Source: Anarhynchus alexandrinus (lineage: Eukaryota; Chordata; Aves; Charadriiformes; Charadriidae). Taken from it: 64,000 nt of DNA. Each line of letters starts with the position of its first letter. The stretch's first letter is position 1. The stretch spans positions 1,615,500 to 1,679,499 of the forward strand of contig VUYV01000017.1 of NCBI GenBank assembly GCA_008711295.1, read 5' to 3'. Shown here in pieces: positions 1 through 63,210 of the stretch. The notes under the pieces were generated by a model. It saw only the letters and a program-made list of their open reading frames with translations. It had not been told where the DNA came from and did no database searches. The position numbers and the translations under genes were made by a program.

Positions 1-71
1 AAACTACGGCCTTGCCATGAGTAATAGTGTGACTCGATCCCATTCTAAAATTTGCAAATTGTGATACCCAC

Positions 72-50095
<50,024 letters not shown>

Positions 50096-52739
50096 CTGCA
50101 GAGGAGTGCCTTTAATTAAGCAGAGAAAAACCCTTATAATTACAATTATCCCCATACAAATTCCAAGTGCCAGGCTTTAGCCAATTTAGTCTCCTGTCCC
50201 AGTGTCTAGAAATGTATTTTGATGAAGTTCTAGACTCCTCGTTTTGTTTGATGCAAACCTCAAAAAACATTTGCAGTCCTATATAATTAAGATTCTGACA
50301 CTCTTCCAACAGATTTCCACCATTATATTGCAGTCCTTGCAACTGGGAAAGGCTATACAAGAAAGAATATCCTTGCCCTTGAATGAAGTCTGACTGTAAC
50401 CTGTACAGCAATACTTGCAGACTCATTTCTGCAAAGCAAAGATACAGCATTATAGAGCAGAGAAAGAAAAATTAACATCACAGAGGCAAATATGCTGATG
50501 AACTAGTAATTGACCAAGGCATAAAAACAAGACAGGACCACGCACTGAACAGCATAATCCCAGATTTATGTTAATAATGCAATCTGCTGTGAAAAGCACA
50601 AGACAAACCAAAGCAGAAATTTAAAAATCAGTCTATACTGTATCAGCTGAACATTTGAGGAAAAGACTTCTTAAGTGCTAATTAATTGATTTCAATGGGA
50701 GCAGAAAGAGGCCAGTACTGAATTCTTCAGAAATCCCAGACTGATAGTACAGTTGCAGGTACCCAATCTGAAAATTCACTAATCAGAGTAGCTTGGTCAT
50801 TTTTTATGGAAACAAATCAATTAATATTTAATATGATATGAGAATAATCAGCCATGAAATGGTAACAAAACATCTACAACATATTTCCATCATGAACGTT
50901 CAAGACAAGATTTTTAAAAGAACAAGATGCACTTAAGCAGATTCCAAATAAAAAAAACCCTGCAGCCTACCAGGGACACAGGAAAATACAGAAATAAGAA
51001 GACTTTCCCTTCCGTATGAGAGTCTCTTCAAACTCCAGCAAGCTTTACTAGGCATCTTAGAACTAGCAGATGCCACAGGATGGTTTGCCTGTTTGGTCTG
51101 CACCTTCTCTCCTCTGTGGCCTCTTAATTTCTATGACTACTATACCTATTCTGTGACACTCAATCTCTTAATACTGCTTTTTTTAAGAAGCATGACAAAA
51201 ACCTAAACTCCGCTCAATACAGTTCTGCTCCTGTTAAGAGACAGGCATCCCACAGAAGGTATTGAAGGTATCAGAGGGATTAGGCCTGATTTCTAAAATA
51301 AAAGATGCATAAATGAAAGTATTTGCTTGCACATCAAAAGCCCATGCCATGTGCGAGTGGGACGTTGCTCCAATCTGAAGGCAGCAGCAATTGCAGACAG
51401 CAAAGCCAGAGCTATAGAGAAAGAAAAGAGATCCATTTGGACGAGAAATTCCTACTTAGCAGTGGTATTCTAAAAATCAGACAGGAAAAATGTGATTTTT
51501 TTAAAGGTTATTCAATAATTATATAAGCAAGAAGCTACGTAAGGAGATAGAGGTAGTCTGTGTGTTCCTTAGATTATTTTTGCCCTATTTTAAAAAGAAA
51601 AGCTGCTTGTATATCAAAGTTATTGTTACTCATCTTCCCACTGCAAATAATCTCTGATCACAAAAGGTATAACTCAAAACTCAAATTATTCAAAATTACT
51701 ATTTTTCTTCAAACTAAGTCAGTTTCTACTCTGTGTAGTTCCTGATGTAAATAATACACGTAGCAGCAGATGTTGGCTTAATGTGTGTAAAAAACTGTGT
51801 TACAGAGTATTGCAGAAGTTGCTGCTGTAAACAATGATATAACACATCTCTGAATTACACCAGATATGGGGTCATCAGACTCTTTGAAGAGGAAATGGTA
51901 TGAATTTTCATCTTACCATCAAGAAGAGTGCATGTGGATGAAGGGCCAAATATGCTGCCTGGTTAAAACCCGTACAAGCCCAGCTAACTGAGAGGAAATA
52001 TGTTTCTCGAGAGCACTGACATTAGTTCCAGAGTATCCTCAACGTTCAAAGAAAGAACCTGCAAAACAAGTCAGTCCAATGGAAGAAGAATCCTGTAATC
52101 TATAAAGGTGAATTTAAAATAGTTAAGGAGTAGTTCAATTGATTGATTTCATGTTTTGAATATCACTGAAGGAAGAAAGGGAGAAGAAACACCTTAAGAA
52201 TAACAGAAAACAGTAAAGTTGGTTTGAATCAACTCAGAAATGATTGTCAGTATCTACTAGGAATAAATAAAGGAAAGACACAACTGCTAAAAGACACAAA
52301 ACTAAAAGCACAAGTTAGCTACCCCAACAACAAGAAAAGGTGGGTTTTACAGTCAGAGGTCATCATGGAAAATTTTGACAACCTGAGAACCAAGGTGGAA
52401 ACAGAGGTCCTTCTAGACGGCTCTTCGATAATGCCAGAATGGCTGTGGTCTGTTCTCTGATCAAACAGCTACCTCAGACAGTGTCCGGGTACCTGCAGGA
52501 AAATGATGGTCCACATTAACCTAGCACATGTGGTGTCCCAGCTTTTATGGATGCTGCAGTCCACCTATGCCATGGCCGTACTTTTGCCCTCCCTGCCTGT
52601 AGAGCAGCCCTGTTTGATTCCAAGGTAAGCTTTACAGTTAGCCTTAGCAGCAAGGATGGTGCTAAAAAACAATCGGGAAAGAAGGTGAGTGAATAAGGAT
52701 GAATGCAAAGCAGTCACTGAAAAAATATGAGCAAAAAAG

Positions 52740-54060
52740 ACAACTATATTAAGGAGGACTCAAATAATCATGGACCAGTCAGATGGTCTCTGACACTCAA
52801 AAATGTAGGAGAGCAACTTACTGAGCAATCAGCTTATAATTAGCAAGAACATCAGGTCCCAAACCGTGGTCTCCAGTTGAAACAAGAGGACCATGAAATC
52901 ACGCTTAACGTTAAAAGGTACATCACCCTAGTAATGCCTGCTCATTAATAGCCTGATGATGAAGTGTATGGTGGGCAACTAGAGACTGTGGACTGTAGTA
53001 AGCTATGGTCCAAAAAGTTTGGCAATTATTGGTATATTATTGGCAATTTTTAGGTAATTATGAACAGCCAATATGGATTTATCAAAGGGCAGTCATGTAA
53101 AACCAATCTAATACTTTTCTGTGATAGTTTAACTGGTTTCAGTAAGGCTCTTGATAGTTTCCCTCATGACGTTCCTATAAAAAAAGTAGAGAGCGTGACT
53201 AGATGGAATCATCACAGCTGGTTCCAAAGCTGATTAAAAAAACATATTCAAGGTGTAGTCATCAATAGTGCAAAAGAAGATTGTGAAGAGATTTTGAACA
53301 ACATAGCGCTGTAAGTGAGAAGCAAGTTAAGTTAAGTTTTCCTCAGTCTATTTCCAGTCCGTATTTTATTTTACACTGATGATGGTATAGGTAACAGAGT
53401 AATAAAACTCATGGATCACAGCAGACTGGAAGGAGTTGTGAGTGCTCTGAAAGGCAGAACTAGCACTCAAAATGATCTTGTATTCTAGCAACAGTCTGAA
53501 ATCAGCACAGTTAGATTCAGTAAAAATAAATGTAAATGCCTAAACTTCGAAAGAAAAAAAAATCAAATGTGGAAATACAAAAAGGGAAATCAACTGTCTA
53601 AAGAAATAGCCATGCCATAGAAGAGGCTCTGAGAGAGTATACTGGGACACTTACTAACAGTACCAAAAGTGAGGAAAAAGAGAAATTATTTCTGTTTTTT
53701 TAAGCCAATGAGACACTGCTTAGGCTGATGTACACACTTAGAACACCACAGAGCAAGATGCAATCAAATTTAAAAGGCTTCAAAAGAGAACAGTCAGAAT
53801 GTTAAAAATTTTGGGAAGGATGACCCATGAGGAAATATTGAAAAACATAGATGTGTTACAAAAAAGATGACCGAGGGGAGACAGCAGTTGTCCTCGACTA
53901 TGTGAAAGGTAGCAATCTGTAAAGAAAACAGTGAGCAATTCATGTCCATAAAGGGTAGAAGAAGTAATCTGCTTAAATTGAAGCAAGAAATATTTAATGA
54001 GCTATTAGGAAAAATGTTCCCACTGCAATAGCAGCAGGGCACTGCAAGTGGCCATGTGGT
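52740..54060 (+). mobile_element. Old, decayed CR1-like LINE relic
   Basis: Degraded reverse-transcriptase words can be read on the plus strand in changing frames. At about 53069 QYGFIKGQSCKTNLI (compare CR1 HGFMNGKSCLKNL), at about 53130 TGFSKALDSFPHDVP (compare DFSKAFNTVPH), at about 53368 FYTDDG (the F-x-DD catalytic box), and at about 53775 a segment LQKRTVRMLKILGRMTHEEI resembling the CR1 [16 protein letters not shown] region. Order and spacing match CR1, but divergence is far greater than in the other copies and the octamer tail is gone. The boundaries are approximate. Confidence 0.75.
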
Positions 54061-56960
54061 GATGCCACAGTGACAAGAGCACACTGGTGATGCAGATCAT
54101 GTCTCTGAACTACCTGGAGAACAGCATCTGGGCAACTGCAAGCCTTTCAGACATGAGAAATGGGACTTGACAGTGTTAATAGCTCTACAGACCTTTCATG
54201 TTGGTCCCTGTCTCTTTGTTTAGGATAAAGAGGAAACACTGCCTGAAAAGAAAAAGGTGTAGATTTGGGGGATTTTTTTTCCACAAAGTCACTGATGAAT
54301 TCACAGTCAGTCAGCGTTCGCATGGCATGTTGCAAGATAGTGTAAAGCTGTGGAAAGATGAGAGATGACGGCAGCCTAAGGCTCTTCTGGACTTTTTAGA
54401 TCCTTGGCTGCTCCATGGTGTTGGTGTTGGTGCAAAATAAAGTCAATTGGAATTCATTGCTCCACTCTGTTGCCTTGGCCCTACCTGAATGACAATGCTG
54501 TATTCCTCTGGTGTAAATCTTAAAAAAGGCTGGAACTCACCAGACTTCCTGATCCACCTAGATGTGGCTGGAGGGTAGCCAAAAAAACCCAAAACAACCA
54601 ACCAACAAAAACTGGTGCTGCTTAATCAGAATTTCACCAGTGTCTGTCCCCCTGGTAGATGCAATCCTCCAGCAATTCTCCTGAATGGCTAACGAAAGTT
54701 GAGACATAGCCTGTATTTCACAAATGATCTCAAATGCAAAGTACGCAGTTTGCATAATATATTAAAACAATAGTGTAACTGAAGTAACAGACTACACCTG
54801 GAGGTTCTTAACATTAGATTTAACTTGTAGGTCAAATTCTGAGATGTTTCTCAGGGCAGAGCTCATAGCAGGATTGGGAACCTGGAGATTTGGGTTGTTG
54901 GTTGAGGTATCAGGAAAGGAAGATAAAATAGCCATTTATTTTCTCTCTATATATGCTAGATCTGTGGCTGAACACTGCTGGGTTCTATAATTAAAATTAT
55001 ATGAATGCTCATAATGTGTAAAGCTGGTTCTGTAGTTTCGCTGTACATTCTGCTCAACAATATAGATCTTTGAAATACGTAGTTTAAAAGCAGGCACGAT
55101 GACTATTTTGCTAGTGTGTAGACAATGTGAAAACTTAAACACAGAACAGCAATTTAGAAATAAAAGAAAACAGAAAGAGAACAGCTTCAAAGATCTGGAA
55201 ATCAGAAATTCCATAAGAAAAAGCCTGATTTTAAAAGCATGCTTCACACGCTTACTGGATGAAGTTATCCAAAGTTACCTACTATTAGAAGTTACCTACT
55301 GGAGGGAGGCAGGAAGAGTAATCCTTAACACCCTTCCAATCCCTTCCAGCCGACCCCGAGGAAGAGTGAGTTGTCCTCTGCAAGAGCTCCATACGCAATT
55401 GGACAGCAAGGAAAGATGAAAAAATTAAATAAAAAGAGACTAGAAGAACTGTCCCCAAGGATGGGGAAACATTCACATTTAAATGTATACAGATGGTGGA
55501 ATCATAAAGTAAAACAGTGAAAACTTTTGCTTAACAGGTAAAATATTCAGTCCTGGCTGCCCTGAGGAGTAATCCCTTTCATCTGACACTGACGTGGAAA
55601 ATTCTCAACTAGCTTTTGTTCTTTTCCTGAGCCTAACATGAAACTTTTCTCGTTACAACTAAAAACAAGCAACAAAAAACTCTGGAAGAGAAAAACATAG
55701 CAATTACCTACCCCTCTCCTCCACTCCCATACACAAACACACACAAAGTTTTGGGCAACAATCCAGATCTTTAACTAGCAAATATGGGAATCTTGCTTAG
55801 CAGTCCTTTTCTTACCACCAGTGGAACTGCCTGTTTTTCTTCTGAGTTTCTAATTAGTCCTTGAGGCACCAGAGCTCTGCTTTGTTAGTCAGTGTTTACA
55901 GCAGTGGTCGATCTGAACTAGCTGCTATTTCCTTGATGGCTCAGGTAGGTGTATATCCTACCCCTGGCACAACCCTGCTTTGGGGTCTACCACATTAAGA
56001 GTCTATATCAGCTAAGGCAATAAAGATCCTATTCAAGACGGCTGAAATTCAACCACAAACTTCTCAAAGGAGATGGTACAGGAACAAACGAAGTCTAGGA
56101 GGGGAAATCATCGACTTCATTATGCTGGCAGCTTGTTACAAAGCAAAACAGGCAAGAGTCGTTTTTTATTTTTGTCCCAGGTCATGTTCGCCGTTCATTC
56201 AGTGAAGACTTTTCACTGCCACTCAGTTTTGCTGTTTCTCCCTCAGGAAGAGACATAAGCACACACAAAAAATAATTTTCTAATCCTGGCAGTGGAGGAA
56301 AAGGACAACCATATTTTCTTGCCCCATGAAGAAAACAGAGACTTAGAATTTGGTCTTGATGAACCATGCTTTTATGCACTTTTTAATCACCGGGCTCTAT
56401 GGATAATATGCAAAAGCTATTATATTACATTTGAGAAAACACTGTGCACGCATTGCTGACTGGCTGGCTCTTGCAATGGAAGTGTTTTTAGGTGTAATGT
56501 TTCATATGATAGTTTAGTGGTACCTCCTGGGAAAGCAAAGAGTATAAATTAATCTTATCTGTCATCCTATTATAGACTTAAATTAATCATGATAGTTTAT
56601 GTATGCAATACAAAGTTTCTAAAGAATATTTCACATGATGCTAATTAACGATGCTAACAGAAGATAAATTTGTGTGTGAAAACAACAGAATTCTTTTGTT
56701 GTCCCCATTAGCTTAAAATCTATCAGCATACACAAATTATTACTTATATACACAAATCCTTCATACTGAAGGATTTAACTTCAATTTATCTAAGGATAAT
56801 TGTCTGTGGTTGGCTCAGTGCATTCTCTGCTTGAAGTACTAAAGCTCACATTGATGCCTCATTAAACGTTCATTTCAGCTGAGATGGCTGAAGAAAAGCT
56901 TTTTAACAAATGTGCCCTGAACTCTCAAGAAGTATCTACAGGTCTATATTCAGGGCCTAC

Positions 56961-56998
56961 CTCTCTCTCTCTTTTTTCCCCCCTCCCCCCCTTTCCTT
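56961..56998. repeat. Pyrimidine tract (CT)n / C-rich
   Basis: ctctctctctctttttt followed by mostly C. Purine-rich on the other strand; a simple repeat in the upstream intron. Confidence 0.8.
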
Positions 56999-59900
56999 GT
57001 TCCTTGCTAAACTGTTTAAATGACTTCCAAAATCTTAGATCATCTACAACAATGATAAGGGCAATTTTACGCGCATTAGTGATCATACACACCATCTTCC
57101 TGTGACTTGAAATGTAACAGAAGTATATCAGTTTGTGGTTTTAGATTTTTTGTTTTGTCTGCACTATCCTACCAATTCAAAACAGGGTGGGTGTGAAATA
57201 AGTGCAAAGATGTATTTTCCAGCTCACACGTATCATCTGAGCTTCTCAAGGACTTGACTAATAAAATGCTACCATAACGCTGATAATTTTGTAAAACCCA
57301 TACCAAGTTTAATAGTTTATGTGCTTTATTTTTACTTTTTTCCTAATAAAAACTTATTAATAATAAGTGAAAAAAACCCTCAGACATTAGGAATAATAAT
57401 AAAGACATGTAAATGTTATTCTAGGGATTTTTTTCATTTTGCTCCTACAGGGTTGTTTTTATTTTTATCAAGGTCTCAGTTGGCATTTTTATCCAGAAGG
57501 AAAATATTTTCTTTTTCATGACTGACAACTTCAAAGAAATTAATAATATATTCACAGATGGGTCTTTAATACTCTTGCTACTTCAAAAGCCACAGGAGGA
57601 GATAACGCAAATGGCACAGAACTGGAAAAATAATGTGTTAATATTTTGGCCCCATTTCCTAAGAACACAGATTTGTGGAGCTTCAGTATGACTTTTCTGT
57701 GACAGAAAAGCCATGTTCTTTTACAGTTACTTCTTTGAATAACATTTTTTCTTTAGAGCTGTAAGTTTAACTAGAAAAAGCAGGGTCTTTTATTAGGGCA
57801 GTATACCTGAAAAAAAATGGCCCAATTTCAAGTACATGAAGAGGTACTGCCATTTTTAGAACAGGGAATTTGGATTCAAGTTCCATGGGAGCCAGAGCAG
57901 TAACTAAGATGCACTTGAAAGCTGGATCTTCCAGTCACACTTTTAAAAATAAGAAAGTCCACAGAATTTGGCATACGTTAACAACTATCTTGTTAAAAAG
58001 AATATATTTTTTTTGTATTTGCTGGCTACCACTACAGGTACCAATTCCACAGGAATTATATTACACACCCTCACAAACACATTTGGATGATGCAACACAT
58101 TTCATATCAGAAGTTACAAACTGCATTTTACATCATGATTCATCTGGAAAATTCCAAGCTTGGGGAAAGGTTAGGTTTTGGTCTAACAATGTTCTAAACA
58201 TGAGGTTTTGTTATTATAATGATTGTAAAGCTCAACTCATGTAACAACTGAACTAAAATACACTCTTACCTAATCCAGCTTGCTTGACTTTAGGGAAAAA
58301 TACTAATACTGAGTCCAGGTGTGCTGACTCCTTTATAAAAGTCTCCAGGTCATTATTACTGAAGCTCAGGAAACTGTGCAAGTATTATTCTACAAAGGTC
58401 ACAAGAAAAAATATTGTGGACTTTTTATACGAACTTGGCCCAAAAGCAGACCTAGGTCTGGACCTATTTTTCTGTAACTGCATTCATGATGGTAAGCATT
58501 TTGCGTGAGTACGTTATCAGGTAAGCACCTTTCACAGGCTATCCTTTTCCCTTATGCTACAAAATACAGTATAGTCTGGTGTGTGTTTTTCAAATCAAAT
58601 TTAAAGAAAAAAGTCAGAATAGAAAAAAGGACAAATATACTGAACTATGCTCATGAACTGTAATTTTTAATGACTATAAAAAGTAATAGCGGTAGAGGAT
58701 ATAAAATACGACACTAAATATGTCTTCTTTTCTGGTTTTTGCTTCATGTCTGGAAATGAAAACTCTTTGGAAAGATAAATAAAGAATGTTCATACACGGG
58801 ACATGGTGGACATAAAGATGTTTCTCATTTGCAACTTCGTTTTTCTTGGGTAAGCTTAGGATTTCCTGTAGTATAAAAAAAGAACCTCATCATAAATTGC
58901 AGCCTAGACTTCACGAGGCACATAGATATCTGAAGTCTAAGAGGGAAACAAGATTTTAAAAAAGCATTTTAAAATGCAGCTTTTCTGCTCAGACCCTAAA
59001 GTCCATTTCTGGCTCACCAGCCATCTTCCAGAGACAAAGCAAGAACCTCAGTATTCTAATCTTGTATCAGGGATTATGATGTCTGATTCCAGTGATTGCA
59101 CAGATACGTAGGTACAGTATAATATTAGTCTCCAACAACTGTAATAGAAAAGAGATGTGTGGGGTAGGGTTAGCTCAATTTGAGTAAGCAGTCAGATGAA
59201 AAGATTATCTTCCTGCTAACAACAGCTGGCAATAACATCTGTCTCAACAGTAACAACAGTGTTCTGCTTGCATGGCCAACTGTTCTCTAAAGGCTTTGTT
59301 TCCACAGCAGTCTGCTTGCTGATAGAGAGGACACTTGTTTTATGGAGCCTAACTTTCCTGCACTTGTAACTTTTCATAGAGATTTGACTGGATGGGCCTA
59401 TGTTTGTTATCACCCCCCTTATGAAGTGGTTACTATCACCTTGATTGTATAGCAGACAGACCACTCCAGAAAGGGTAATCATAAAGTTCAGGGTAAACAA
59501 TGCAAACCAAAAGTAAGTCACTGTGATTAACAAAAGGCCTTTGTATACCCTTAAAAATAGTGAGAGGACCTTCTCTTGCTCTTTCTTTTCCACTTCCTAA
59601 AAGTTAGATGTATTTTAGGCAGGAAATGTTGTAATCTTTTGCACAGTGTACCAGAGGAAAGGTCTGTGCACTTAGCCTTTGTGATGGACAACAGGATGTC
59701 AAATCTAGTAAGAGCAACCTGAATAATGTTAACTTTGAAAAATGAGGAGATACTTTCAGGGATTTATATTAGCACTATGGATTAACAACGTATGGCATAA
59801 TCTTGATACATAATATTTCTTCCTCAACTTACTCCTGTAACTGATTTACAATCCACCTCTGTTAGAGGAGGAAGCAATGTTCCCACACTTCCCCATCAGA

Positions 59901-61044
59901 ATTAGAAACATCTTAAGGACACACACACAGTTTTGCACAGAAAAACACAACTTTGTGCATTGTTTGCTTTTCTTTTTATTAATTTTGCGCTTTTATATAA
60001 CATGACAGCTTGCAATCTAAGCCTAGTCCATAACAAATATTATAGCAGTGTTCCTCCTGTCATGCAGTTGTCTCTCTTATGGCCACCAGCTATGTTCTAG
60101 CTCATATGGTCTACAGCACAGCTTACTCCCAGGTATAATTCAACAGGCTGTGTGGATGCAGACAGGCTTTGATATAGTTGGGCTGAACTACAACAATTAT
60201 CAATGCCAGAATGTGAGATGCAAATCAGCTAATATTGGTTTGAATTACACATCATGACCAGCCAAACTGTATACCACTTAAATTTGTCGTTTGCTCAAGT
60301 GTAGCTGTTAAACATGTTTAGAAGCCCTGCACTGATATAGATTTAGTCTAATTTTATTGCTCACTGGAAACACCCTAGCCAAGGCAAATGAATTATCTTT
60401 AGGGCTGATGAAAAGATAACCTCACAGGCACTAGGAAGTTCCCTCTATTATCTTTAGAGCTATTTACAATAGATAGGATCCATCCCTAGCCTGCTTTAAT
60501 ATTCTTGACTTTGTGGTAGATTTAGAAGGTCATTGTTCCTGCAGGTTACATCTCTCCCTTGGAGTGGAGGAGTACCTGTAAAAATGTCTGAAAAGAAGAG
60601 AGAGAGGTGATTACAGCTAAGGAAACAGCCATCTGAGGTATTTGCTGGCTGTTTAGTCCTTCACATGCAGTCATAACTGGTAACAACAGGGATGAAACCA
60701 TGGTCTCAACTGTTCCTTATCTTTTCTGCTCACTCAGATTGCCTTGAATCCAAACAGTGGTGTGATGGGAGGTAAAGCATCTATGTGCGGAGGCTGCAGG
60801 GAGGACTGGCCTTTATGAGTAGCGTATGAAGCAGAGTTTCCTGCCTTCTCTCCCTCCTCTGCACCTGCTTTAGAGCCATGTCCAATCTGTTCCTTGGGCT
60901 GAATACAAATCCAGAAGACACCAAGACAGTGATGCCATAAAAAGCCACGAGAAATCAGCATGCAGTAAGTCAGGAAGACAGGAATGACTTTTCCTGGGAA
61001 AACATAACACTTAGGAGATTAGGTTCTTCGTATGTTTAAAGAAA

Positions 61045-61665
61045 ACTAGGTCTAAAGCTGGTGAAGGACAGGCTGGATGAGCAGACAATGAAGTGGACTG
61101 AAAACTGGCTGAACAGCCAGGCCCAGAGGGTGGTGATCAGTGGCATGAAGTCTAGTTGGAAGCCATTAACTAGCAGTATACCCCAGGGGTCAATATTGGG
61201 TCCAATCCTGTTTAACATCTTCATTACTGGTCTGGATTATGGGGCACAGTGTACCCTCAGCAAGTTTACTGGTGATACAGAACTGTGAGGAGTGGCTGAT
61301 GCACTAGAGGCTGTGCTGCCCTTCAGACAGACCTCAACAGGCTGGAGAAACGGGCTAAAATGAACCTCATGAAATTCAACAGGAGAAGTACAAAGTCCTG
61401 CATGTGGAACATCCCCACGCACCAATACATGCTGGGGCCACCCAGCTGGAAAGAAGCTTTGCAGAAAAGGACCCCGACATCCTAGAGGACCATGACCATA
61501 TTGGTCCTAGAAGACCATGACTTCAACCAAGTTGACCATGAGCCAGCAATGTGCCCTGGTGGCAGAGAAGGCTAATGTTATCCTGAGGTGCACTAGGCAG
61601 AGTATTGCCAGCAGGCTGAAGATGATCCTTCCCATCTGCTCAGTGCTGGTGAGACATGCCTGGGT
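61045..61665 (+). mobile_element. CR1 LINE internal fragment
   Basis: Plus-strand CR1 from the middle of the RT ([20 protein letters not shown], then [11 protein letters not shown] and [16 protein letters not shown]) into the post-RT region (SQQCALVAEKANVILRC, RQSIASRLKMILPICSVLV). It stops near 61665 before the 3' end, where a different CR1 segment begins. Frameshifts and stops are frequent, so it is inactive. Confidence 0.93.
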
Positions 61666-61679
61666 TCTGTCTTTTATCT

Positions 61680-63210
61680 TTATATGTAACATGTTGAAGC
61701 ATATGGAACGCAGGGAGGTTATTAAAGACAGCCAACATGGCTTCACCTAGGGCAAATCATGCCTGACTAATCTAGTGGNCCAACATGCTTGATAGCTGGA
61801 TGGCCACATCCGACGAGTTACAGTGAATAGCTCAATATCCAAATAAAAATGAGTAATGAGTTGTGTTCCTCAAGGGTAAGTACAGGGACCAATACTATTT
61901 AATATCTTCATTAATGATACAGATAGTAGGACTGAGTGCACCCTCAGCTAGTTTGCAGATAACATCAAGCTGAGTGGTACAGTTGATTCACTTAAGGGAA
62001 GGGATGCCATCCAGAGGGACCCTGACAGCCTTGAGGGGTGGACACATGTGAACCTCATGAAATTCAACAGGGCCAAGTGCAAGGTCCTGCACNCGTATGG
62101 TCCCCCACACCTTTCTTACCTCTAAATTGGAGAGACATGGATTTGATGGATGGACTGTTAGTTGGATAAGGAACTAGCTGGATGGCCACATCCGACGAGT
62201 TACAGTGAATAGCTCAATATCCAAATAAAAATGAGTAATGAGTTGTGTTCCTCAAGGGTAAGTACAGGGACCAATACTATTTAATATCTTCATTAATGAC
62301 ACAGATAGTAGGACTGAGTGCACCCTCAGCTAGTTTGCAGATAACATCAAGCTGAGTGGTACAGTTGATTCACTTAAGGGAAGGGATGCCATCCAGAGGG
62401 ACCCTGACAGCCTTGAGGGGTGGACACATGTGAACCTCATGAAATTCAACAGGGCCAAGTGCAAGGTCCTGCACCTGGGTCAGGGCAACCCCCAAGCAGA
62501 GACTTAGGGATGAATGGATTGAGAGCAGCCCTGGTGACGAGGTGCTGGTAGATGAAAAATTGGACCTGAGCTGACAATGTGTGCTTGCAGCCCAGAAAGT
62601 GAACCACATCCTGGGATGCATAAAAAGAAGCATGGCCAGCAGGTTGAGGGAGGTGGTTCTGCCCCGCTACTCTGCTCTGGTGAGACCCCACCTGGAGTAC
62701 TGTGTCCAGCTCTGGAGTCCCCAGTACAAGAAAGACACAGACCTGTTAGACCAGGTCCAAGGAAGGCCACAAAAATGATTAGAGGGATGGAACACCTCTC
62801 TGATGAAGACAGGCTGAGAGAGTTGGGGTTGTTCAGCCTGGAGAAGAGAAGGCTCCAGGGAGACCTTACTGCAGCCTTTCAATACTTAAAGGGGGATTAT
62901 AAAAAAGATGGAGAGAGACTTTTTAGTAGGGCCTGTAGCGATACACAAAGGGTAACTGTTTCAAACTAGAACAGGGTGGATTCAGACTAGATGTGAGGAA
63001 GAAATTTTTTATGATGGGGGTGGTGAGGCACTGGAACAGATTGCCCAGGGAAGCTGTGGATGCCCCATCACTGGAAGTGTTCAAGGTCAGGTTGGACAGG
63101 GCTCTGAGCAACCTGGTCTAGTGAAAGAAGTCCCTGCCCATGGCAGGGGGGTTCGACTACATGATCTTTGAAGGTTCCTTCCAATCCAAACCTTTCTATG
63201 GTTCTAAGAT
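61680..63210 (+). mobile_element. CR1 LINE with assembly duplication inside
   Basis: Starts with an earlier RT segment (REVIKDSQHGFT, then GKSCLTNL at about 61750) and reaches the CR1 3' end at 63210 (a final ttctatggttctaagat). In between are Ns at 61779 and 62093 and a 300 bp stretch present twice. The post-RT part is well preserved: ASRLREVVLPRYSALVRP, EYCVQLWSPQYKKDTDLLDQ and [17 protein letters not shown] at about 62800-62860. Confidence 0.93.
61793..62474. repeat. Direct duplication, 2 x 300 bp, beside N gaps
   Basis: 61793-62092 and 62175-62474 are the same length and, in my reading, differ at one base (gatacagatag versus gacacagatag). Copy 1 ends exactly at the N at 62093 and begins 14 bases after the N at 61779. 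This is most simply an assembly overlap that was not collapsed. Confidence 0.93.

Noticed and set aside
57870..58244. 124-codon plus-strand frame in the upstream intron
   Set aside because: AT-rich, no domain, no splice or start context.
59216..59593. 125-codon minus-strand frame with a hydrophobic stretch (TYFWFALFTLNFMITLSGVV)
   Set aside because: It could suggest a membrane protein, but it is one isolated frame in AT-rich DNA, where Phe/Leu/Ile runs arise by chance. There is no homology I recognise and no promoter or polyadenylation context.
60734..60961. Possible first DOCK8 exon in a slightly GC-rich patch on the minus strand
   Set aside because: The translation does not resemble the DOCK8 N-terminus, and no donor with the phase needed by W1 (ending in a single G) follows a suitable start.
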